From Promethearchaeota archaeon (GTDB lineage: Archaea; Asgardarchaeota; Lokiarchaeia; Sigynarchaeales; SOKP01): DNA of 7,013 nucleotides. The position numbers were made by a program, and so were the translations under genes. Positions 1-5,799 of the stretch are shown here, in pieces (the first letter of the stretch is position 1; every line of letters starts with the position of its first letter). The notes beneath the pieces were generated by a model that was not told where the DNA came from, searched no databases, and saw only the letters and a list, made by a program, of their open reading frames with translations. The stretch covers positions 1 through 7,013 of the forward strand of contig JAHLWJ010000232.1 of the NCBI GenBank assembly GCA_019057975.1. Direction: 5' to 3'.

Positions 1-98
1 ACAATTTATTATAAGTTATAGATTACTCTTCCACACATATTTAAATAAAAAATAGGTAAATTTTTCCTTTATATAGAGAAAGAAAAATAACACAATGT
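1..98. other. A+T-rich non-coding tail after the last gene
   Basis: No gene is visible here. On the minus strand the first 20 nt after the stop run into T-rich tracts (TTATTTTTCTTTCTC at about 91-77, and a run of six T near 52-47). There is no strong GC hairpin, so a classical intrinsic terminator is not supported. The T tracts would suit factor-independent termination of the archaeal kind, or a terminator may lie beyond the left edge. A TATA-like CTATATAAAGG (about 77-67, minus strand) could belong to a promoter for a gene outside the window. Confidence 0.35.
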
Positions 99-464
99 TT
101 AGGTATCAGTTTTTTCTTCTAATTTTTTACGAGTGTCTTGCATCCATTCCCCTACTCGTTTAAGAAGTTCGTTTTTTTCTTTTAGCTCGTTTTGTATTTG
201 CAAGGATAAGTCTCGTCCAGCAAAATCATCAATCTGTTGTTGGTAGGATATCTGTTTGCTATAATATGGAAAAATGTTTAGAATTTTATTTAAGATATTT
301 GCCCGATTCTCAATTATCGCTGCTTTTAATTGTTTCGGCTCAGTCCTTCCGACCCGTATATCACTAATTAAATCCTTAAGTACTTCGAGTTCCTTCTCAT
401 CAAATAAGATCTTTTCGATCATCTCAGATAACATTTTTTGTTGGACTTGTTTTTTACTGCTCAA
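99..464 (-). CDS. Small soluble all-helical protein with TTG start, unknown function
   Basis: The start is taken as the TTG at 464 because a full AGGAGG lies 6 nt upstream (476 to 471). The alternative ATGs at 479 and further upstream lie inside the preceding gene with no ribosome-binding sequence. This gives 121 residues beginning MSSKKQVQQKM and ending KKLEEKTDT. No membrane span, signal peptide or catalytic motif is visible. The composition is helical and highly charged: residues 2-35 (EMIEKILFDEKELEVLKDLI), 43-64, and 85-117, where Glu/Lys/Leu spacing (NELKEKNELLKRVGEWMQD) suggests a coiled coil. A break with aromatic residues and glutamines (IFPYYSKQISYQQQ) separates the second and third helical parts. 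The gene starts 1 nt after the stop of the large ATPase-like gene, so translation is probably coupled, and it is the last gene of the operon. A role as a cytoplasmic adaptor binding the large protein's C-terminal extension fits, but this is inference from position alone. Confidence 0.8.
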   Translation of the reverse strand: MSSKKQVQQKMLSEMIEKILFDEKELEVLKDLISDIRVGRTEPKQLKAAIIENRANILNKILNIFPYYSKQISYQQQIDDFAGRDLSLQIQNELKEKNELLKRVGEWMQDTRKKLEEKTDT

Positions 465-465
465 T

Positions 466-3400
466 TCAATCCTCCTCATTTTCATTGTATATGTATGATT
501 GCAGTTTACTGAAAAATATAAACAAGCATTCATAGAGTTCTTTAGATTTGGATTCTGTATTATTATACTCAAAATCAATTATCTTAAATTGCTCTAGATA
601 ACTATGCAATTCTTCTTTAGTGAAAGGCATCTTACAATCTACGTTAAGGTGCTCAATGAAATCATTTAAATTTTTAGTAGTAATTATGTCATCAGAGTTA
701 AAATAATGTTTGTATACTTCCGTAAGAAACCTTCGTATGAAATTGTGTTCGAGTTTGAGCGCATTTTTGAAATCGTCATTTTTTATGTAATTATAGATGG
801 TAAAGACTTCAAAGTTAAAGTTGCTAAATTCTCGCATAAGCGCTTTTTTTAAATTACCTTTCTCAATTATGAACTTTCGTGGCTGTTGATGACGTTCTTC
901 TAAAAAAGATAAAGAATTAGTAGACCCATTTTCAATAGCTTCTAGAGTATATGGTTGATTAGATTCAAATTCATCTTCTAATGCCTTCTGATACTGAGAG
1001 CCTACGGAATAAGATGTCCTAAGTGATTCCGAACCACTTGCCGTCTTAGGATGATTTTCCACTATATATCCGTGTCTAATTAATAGAGTAAATATCTCAT
1101 CTCTGCATCTTTTTATTTCTGCTTTATCTTTATAATGCCGTGAAGCTTTGGGATAAATTACCTTCTTTAGTTCTTTTTTCAGTTTTTTCTCGTAAAGGTT
1201 TCCAATTTGATCTAATGTGCCAATTGATTCGAGGAATTTTTTTACCTCAGTTATATATCCGCTATACATTCCTAGGTCTTTTTCAAATATTGTTTTCTTT
1301 ATTTGGTCTAATATTATTCTTTCTGTATCTCGTAAATTATATCCCTGTCTATTCATATATGCAATAATCTCCTCATTATCCATGAGATGACGATCTTTTA
1401 TATCTTTCCAATCAAAACATACAGGAAAGGCTTGATAGATGTCGGACCGTTTCACTATCGCTTCCTCACTTTTCATGCTTTCTAAATATTGGATTTGATA
1501 CGTCTCCTTTCTGCTCCGTGAGTATATACCTGTGCCATGCATTTCTTGAAGATTCATCCTATTGACTAAAGCGCCAATATCGCGTTTATCAGTTGTTCTA
1601 AAGGTGACGATATTATCAAAATATTTAACTAAGTTAGAATGGAGATAATACATTTGGTTTGCCCCAAAGAGTAGACCAAATCCCTTTTCGATAAGTGGAT
1701 CTAAGAATTTGTAAATTTTTCCATAGTCATTGTTTCGTTCAATATTAATACTTCTAAAGAACATATCTATGTGAGGAATAAATATATCCTTTTCTACATA
1801 CTCTGAGTTTCGCTTGAGAAAATGAATAATTTTTGATATAATCAGAAATGAAACAAACACTAATTTGGGTAAATCCGTTATAATGGAAAGATCGATTATA
1901 ACCGTTTTATTGGTGTTAATAAAATCCTGAAATGTTATGATATTTTCACCAGTTATTAAAGTTGAAATATGGAGATACGCTAAGTCTTGGGGATTGAGGT
2001 CGCGAAATAATGCAAGTAATGTATCACTTACAGGATTTTCCCACTTATTTTGATTGACTAATTGGACATTAAGAGATTCCATGTCTAAATTTGGGTTCTG
2101 CTGGATTGCGTTTCTCATTATATCTATGGTGTTTTTTTGCTTTTGAAACGCTAATGCGTATGCATCAAAGATATAGTCCATGAACTCTACATTGTCTTTA
2201 TCATAAGGAATATCAGACTTAAGTGGATCTAAACTAAAGGCGGTACCGAGTTTAAAGTAAAGAAAATCATTTTCAAAGGGGGTGTCTTCAAAGTGTTTGA
2301 GTAATTTAGACCATGTCCCTCTAAAGTCAAAGATCAATGAAGGCTTGTTTTTTTCAACTAACTGTGACACGATCTTCATCGCAAGGAGTTCTCTACTGGA
2401 ATATGTACCATTTACAATGAGGATATTAGAGAGCTGTTCTTCAGTAAAACCAAAAGGAATCTCTTTTTCGAGCACTTCAGTATTAATTGTATCCCCAATA
2501 ACAATACTATTTTTAAGTTTTAATGGAGTGTTAAACTCAGAGGCAACTCGTGTCGTAATTCCCTTTTTTAGCTCGTCAACTATTTCAGTAAGAGAAACGA
2601 GAAACTTTCCTTGAATTATAAGATAATTAAGATGTGTTCCATTAATTGTAAAATCTTTGTTTTTTATTAAAGTTGATATGATCCCTGAAAGAAGAACTCG
2701 CCTTCTGAGCTGTACCAAGTCACAATTAAAGAAATGTGTATTGAACGCATTATATAATTTCAGGGCTTTTGAGTGTAACTGTTCTTCAAGATTTTCAATT
2801 ACTTCACGTGAAAGTGTCTCAATATACTTGAATTCACAAGCAGAAAGTGTAAGAAAAGTTTGCCACATTCCAGAACGCATTGCTAACCAATTAATCCCAT
2901 CTAATTTAGTCTGCACCCTCCAATCAGAAAGCAATAGACTCCTATGTGTGTTAAGGTTTAAGTAATCGAGATATTTTTTGTAAAATACTTCAAAAGATAG
3001 AGGAGAATTTATACATGTATACCCAAACGAGACTTTTTGATTCATAATTCCTTGGATAAACTTATCAGTTCTAAAATATGATGGAGGTCGTATCAATGCC
3101 AGATTAAACATTTTCATTCCAACCAATAGCTTATTATCAATATAGGCAAAGATGGAATCAGGTATCCCTTGATAACAGAAAAAAGCAGTATCGCTAAAAG
3201 GGTTTATTGGGATAAAGTAACTACTTTTAATTACGGATTGATTCAATATAATAAATAACAACTCTTGCCACCAGAAATAGACTAAAACACTTAATAGAGC
3301 GATGTTAAATAAAAGGATATAAATAAGTGATAATCCCAAAAAAGATAATAGAATACTTGAACTAATAAATAAAATCGAGCAAAAAAGAGCTTTTATCAGA

Positions 3401-4248
3401 AAATCCGGTTTTATTATGAATTTCCTTACCACCTCTATTTCTTCATTTCTTATTTCTGAAGGAAACTTAAAAAAATAGGTTCTTAACGCGTTAATCAGAT
3501 TGCGCCCAGAAAGATGTACGATCTGAAAGTGATGAAAATTTCCTACAAAATTGCTTTGTAATATGCTTTCTAAACTATACATTTTATCCTTTAATATTCT
3601 AAATTTATTGCGACTCAAAATTCCTTTTACAGAGCAATGCACACAGAAATATATGCTAGTTTGAACAGACTCTGCCAATTCATTTTGATCTTTTTTAAAA
3701 AGCGGAATTTGGATTATTTGGTATGTAAAGCTTACCATGTTTTTATATTCACTAAGGGCTTTTATAAACAAATTTAAAGAGGCATGAATATTTTCGGGAA
3801 TCACCTTTATTCTAAAGATGGCAAGACCAGTATGCACTAAGTCTTTTTTATTAGAAATATAAACCGTTGATGATGTTTCTCCGTCTAAAAGAAATAACAT
3901 ATCTTGAAAGGGGTAAATCTTTTTCGCTTTCTTGAAGGAAAGAGAAGATAAATTATTAAGAAAATAAATTTGATCTCGAAAGACAAATATAAACATAGTA
4001 ATAATTACAATACCTGCTCCTATAGCCATAGACAGGTCAAAAGTGATAAGATACGTAGAAACCATAAAAAATATCACAATTACTACAAAAAATATACTTC
4101 TTGCTATGGTGAAGGCACTATTTATATGCTTAAATGAAGGGTTAATTTTCCAGATTCGCGGGATCTCTTTTTTTGAGCTTTTCTCATCTATTACAATTTG
4201 CATTTTTCTCCCTTCTTCTGAAGAAGAATTCTTTCCAAAACTTGCCAT
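466..4248 (-). CDS. Membrane-anchored HerA/VirB4-like P-loop protein with degenerate nucleotide-binding motifs
   Basis: This intact 1260-residue protein is the centrepiece of the operon. Residues 46-70 and 73-92 form a membrane hairpin. An alpha/beta region (111-262) follows, opening with YPFQD. A second hairpin (283-305, 306-327) precedes a second region (348-475) opening with NPFSD, so the N-terminal half looks duplicated. Residues 575-945 resemble a HerA/VirB4/FtsK-type motor: a lead-in strand (SIVIGDTIN, then IPFGFTEEQLSNILIVNG), the P-loop position GTYSSRE (614-620), a strand ending PSLIFDFRG (637-644), IIDLS (784-788), the Walker B position FIPHIDMF (823-830), GANQ (862-865) and a putative arginine finger at R884 (VTFRT). 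The P-loop lacks the GK[ST] core and the residue after Walker B Asp is Met instead of Glu, so ATP hydrolysis is doubtful. Residues 950-1260 are a helical, charged extension longer than in typical VirB4 or HerA. The likely role is a structural or regulatory motor homologue in a membrane complex. The start has GAGG 4 nt upstream. A second start at 4203 is possible. Confidence 0.88.
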   Translation of the reverse strand: MASFGKNSSSEEGRKMQIVIDEKSSKKEIPRIWKINPSFKHINSAFTIARSIFFVVIVIFFMVSTYLITFDLSMAIGAGIVIITMFIFVFRDQIYFLNNLSSLSFKKAKKIYPFQDMLFLLDGETSSTVYISNKKDLVHTGLAIFRIKVIPENIHASLNLFIKALSEYKNMVSFTYQIIQIPLFKKDQNELAESVQTSIYFCVHCSVKGILSRNKFRILKDKMYSLESILQSNFVGNFHHFQIVHLSGRNLINALRTYFFKFPSEIRNEEIEVVRKFIIKPDFLIKALFCSILFISSSILLSFLGLSLIYILLFNIALLSVLVYFWWQELLFIILNQSVIKSSYFIPINPFSDTAFFCYQGIPDSIFAYIDNKLLVGMKMFNLALIRPPSYFRTDKFIQGIMNQKVSFGYTCINSPLSFEVFYKKYLDYLNLNTHRSLLLSDWRVQTKLDGINWLAMRSGMWQTFLTLSACEFKYIETLSREVIENLEEQLHSKALKLYNAFNTHFFNCDLVQLRRRVLLSGIISTLIKNKDFTINGTHLNYLIIQGKFLVSLTEIVDELKKGITTRVASEFNTPLKLKNSIVIGDTINTEVLEKEIPFGFTEEQLSNILIVNGTYSSRELLAMKIVSQLVEKNKPSLIFDFRGTWSKLLKHFEDTPFENDFLYFKLGTAFSLDPLKSDIPYDKDNVEFMDYIFDAYALAFQKQKNTIDIMRNAIQQNPNLDMESLNVQLVNQNKWENPVSDTLLALFRDLNPQDLAYLHISTLITGENIITFQDFINTNKTVIIDLSIITDLPKLVFVSFLIISKIIHFLKRNSEYVEKDIFIPHIDMFFRSINIERNNDYGKIYKFLDPLIEKGFGLLFGANQMYYLHSNLVKYFDNIVTFRTTDKRDIGALVNRMNLQEMHGTGIYSRSRKETYQIQYLESMKSEEAIVKRSDIYQAFPVCFDWKDIKDRHLMDNEEIIAYMNRQGYNLRDTERIILDQIKKTIFEKDLGMYSGYITEVKKFLESIGTLDQIGNLYEKKLKKELKKVIYPKASRHYKDKAEIKRCRDEIFTLLIRHGYIVENHPKTASGSESLRTSYSVGSQYQKALEDEFESNQPYTLEAIENGSTNSLSFLEERHQQPRKFIIEKGNLKKALMREFSNFNFEVFTIYNYIKNDDFKNALKLEHNFIRRFLTEVYKHYFNSDDIITTKNLNDFIEHLNVDCKMPFTKEELHSYLEQFKIIDFEYNNTESKSKELYECLFIFFSKLQSYIYNENEED
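471..476 (-). promoter_or_regulatory. Ribosome-binding site that fixes the TTG start of the last gene
   Basis: On the minus strand the sequence reads AGGAGG, then 6 nt, then TTG. This perfect Shine-Dalgarno sequence lies within the last codons (Glu-Glu-Asp) of the preceding gene. It selects TTG at 464 over the ATG at 479, which overlaps it and has no such sequence of its own. Confidence 0.75.
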
Positions 4249-4252
4249 TTTT

Positions 4253-4266
4253 CCTCTCTACCTCCT
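4253..4266 (-). promoter_or_regulatory. Ribosome-binding region of the large ATPase-like gene
   Basis: The minus strand reads AGGAGG (4266-4261) followed by TAGAGAGG and AAAA before the ATG at 4248. The perfect AGGAGG is 12 nt from the ATG, longer than usual, while the closer GAGG is only 4 nt away. The first motif also encodes the two last arginines of the upstream gene, so the junction couples the two genes. Confidence 0.6.
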
Positions 4267-5124
4267 TTTATTCAAACTCTTATATGAAAAAATCATAATT
4301 ATGACGATTCCGAAGAAAATAAGAAGAAGGTTACTCAACACTGGCATAGTATTCGGGTATAAAAACATCTCAACGGCAATCAAACCACCTAAACATAGAG
4401 ATATAAACGCAATCCCAAAAAGGAAATATTTTATAAGAATATTTTGTGATTTTCCAAAATCCATATTATCCTTTAAGGTTCCTTGAAAGGTTATCCTGTT
4501 CTTATTGCTCTCTTTTAGACTTTTTTTGATATTTTTTAAGAAAATAGCCCTTTCTAAATTCATTTGGTCGAGTTTTTTATTTAAATTATTTTGAAGTACT
4601 CTTTCTTGCTCCTTAATTTTGTGTAATAGCATTGGTTTAAACTTGCTAGAGCTTGTATCTCGTTTCTGTCTCATCCCGCGAGGATCCACATTAAGCATAT
4701 ATAAGTTAGAAGACTCAAAATAATCCTCTCCGGTCATTCCTTTATAGAGATTTGGAACTTCAATTTTTCTAAGCTCATAATAAACAAAGATTAGTTTTTT
4801 AATATGTTTGTAGGGAATATCACCACGATTCCGTAAGAAAAGTAATTCTATTTCTTTAATTGAATTGATAATTTCACTATTAAAAATCTGTATTTGCAGG
4901 TTTTTTTCAAATATATCGTTTACCGCAGTCATATATTCAAATAAAAGTTCTTTACTTTTTTCTCTATAACGAGGTCTCATTCCCAATTTTAGTGCAATCT
5001 CGTCTACAAGATTACTGGTCGAGATAAATCCAACTACTGCTAGCTTTTTATAATTACCTGTCTCCTTACAGGCTTGTATCAACCGTTTTAACTTCAAATC
5101 GAAGACTTGATAATTCACAGTCAT
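4258..5124 (-). CDS. C-tail-anchored membrane protein with helical cytoplasmic domain, unknown function
   Basis: I do not recognise this 288-residue protein. Residues 1-125 look all-helical and soluble. They include a segment around 95-107 (FLRNRGDIPYKHI) and a helix ending YYELRKIEVP. Residues 126-160 are a polar linker (VDPRGMRQKRD). Residues 165-205 are strongly charged and helical (KIKEQERVLQNNLNKKLDQ), a plausible coiled coil. Two membrane helices close the protein at about 230-253 and 261-280, separated by a short Tyr-Pro-Asn turn, followed by the basic end SLNKRR. N-domain and tail therefore sit on the same side, most likely the cytoplasm. The ATG overlaps the previous stop (ATGA) and has AAGGGGG 7 nt upstream, so the start is well supported. 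The gene ends 9 nt before the large ATPase-like gene, and its last codons AGG AGG TAG supply a ribosome-binding-like sequence to that gene. It may tether or regulate that protein. The N-domain could be HEPN-like, which I hold at low confidence. Confidence 0.85.
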   Translation of the reverse strand: MTVNYQVFDLKLKRLIQACKETGNYKKLAVVGFISTSNLVDEIALKLGMRPRYREKSKELLFEYMTAVNDIFEKNLQIQIFNSEIINSIKEIELLFLRNRGDIPYKHIKKLIFVYYELRKIEVPNLYKGMTGEDYFESSNLYMLNVDPRGMRQKRDTSSSKFKPMLLHKIKEQERVLQNNLNKKLDQMNLERAIFLKNIKKSLKESNKNRITFQGTLKDNMDFGKSQNILIKYFLFGIAFISLCLGGLIAVEMFLYPNTMPVLSNLLLIFFGIVIIMIFSYKSLNKRR

Positions 5125-5795
5125 GAATAATCCCCCTTTTTAATTTTCAATTCCTCTTCTGCGATAAATTCATCTAATTCAATCGGTTCTTGAATATCTT
5201 GGATTATTTTCTCAATTTGGATCTCAGGTATTTGACGACTTCTCTCAAGAGCAGTAACAGTTAATAGATAATAAAGAGAGTAGGGAAAAATAAGGACAAA
5301 TCCAAATAATTGTAATATATATCCAATACCAATAGAATAATATGTGATAGTATTCAAATCAATATCTACGTTAGTTAAAACGGGAAAATAGAGCTCATTA
5401 GGAAATAAATAGATGCTCGGGAATAGTACAACATAGAAGAACGTAAGCACAAGTAAAAAAGCAAAAATATAGGAATAATATCTTGTATTACTAGAATTCT
5501 TAGATACGTTAATATCTTGAATGGTACCTACCCCTACAGCTAATATAAGTATTACTATAAATAAGACATTAATATAAAACGGCACGTTAAGATTTAAAGG
5601 TCTATAATCCTCATTTACGGTTGCTCCCCTTGGGAAATCCGTTGTCCATTCAAAAAATAGGTTATAACTCCATGATGCGATTAGTTCATTATTTATATCA
5701 ACTACTTGAAATGAATACCATTCTAAGAAGAGTGAGACAAAAAGCAGAGTAACACCTGCTAATAGTGCAAGTCTATGATAAGATAATGTTTTCAT
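5121..5795 (-). CDS. Four-transmembrane-helix protein with aromatic outer loop, unknown function
   Basis: This 224-residue protein has four clear hydrophobic spans at about 8-26, 72-92, 106-130 and 152-180. The start is a Lys/Arg-containing MKTLSYHR, which by the positive-inside rule puts the N-terminus in the cytoplasm. The first outer loop (27-71) carries W42 and W50 just after the FLEWYSF end of helix 1. A short loop (93-105) joins helices 2 and 3 inside. The tail (181-224) is cytoplasmic and acidic, rich in Glu and Ile. Four helices with one long aromatic first loop resemble the general claudin/SUR7-like layout, but that is a shape comparison and not a demonstrated relationship. The ATG has AGAGGA about 8-9 nt upstream, lying inside the end of the preceding gene. 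Its stop overlaps the next start by 4 nt (ATGA), a sign of translational coupling. It is probably a membrane subunit of the operon's complex, with the acidic tail as a docking site. There are no enzyme motifs. Confidence 0.85.
   Translation of the reverse strand: MKTLSYHRLALLAGVTLLFVSLFLEWYSFQVVDINNELIASWSYNLFFEWTTDFPRGATVNEDYRPLNLNVPFYINVLFIVILILAVGVGTIQDINVSKNSSNTRYYSYIFAFLLVLTFFYVVLFPSIYLFPNELYFPVLTNVDIDLNTITYYSIGIGYILQLFGFVLIFPYSLYYLLTVTALERSRQIPEIQIEKIIQDIQEPIELDEFIAEEELKIKKGDYS
5132..5138 (-). promoter_or_regulatory. Ribosome-binding site of the C-tail-anchored protein gene
   Basis: AAGGGGG on the minus strand ends 7 nt before the ATG at 5124. It lies in the last codons of the upstream gene, whose TGA overlaps the ATG. 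Spacing and sequence support this start. Confidence 0.65.
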
Positions 5796-5799
5796 GTGA

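Noticed and set aside
9..38. Minus-strand ATG opening MCGRV, like the start of SRAP-domain or glutamine amidotransferase proteins
   Set aside because: The frame stops after nine codons and no ribosome-binding sequence precedes it, so the resemblance is chance.
66..86. Imperfect palindrome around TATATA after the last gene as a terminator hairpin
   Set aside because: The stem is A/T-rich with a mismatch and a wobble pair, and no T run directly follows it, so it is not a convincing intrinsic terminator.
274..498. Plus-strand open frame of 74 codons rich in Phe, Ile and Ser
   Set aside because: It is an antisense shadow of the Lys/Glu-rich small helical protein gene.
1581..2466. The ATPase-like gene as a decaying pseudogene
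   Set aside because: The 3.8-kb frame is uninterrupted, the other structural motifs of the motor core are retained, and the gene sits in a tightly spaced operon with good ribosome-binding sequences, so selected loss of catalysis is more likely than decay.
1140..4486. Several plus-strand open frames of 75-147 codons (1140-1367, 2282-2614, 2657-2965, 4043-4486)
   Set aside because: They lie antisense to long, well-supported minus-strand genes and have compositions expected of reversed codons.
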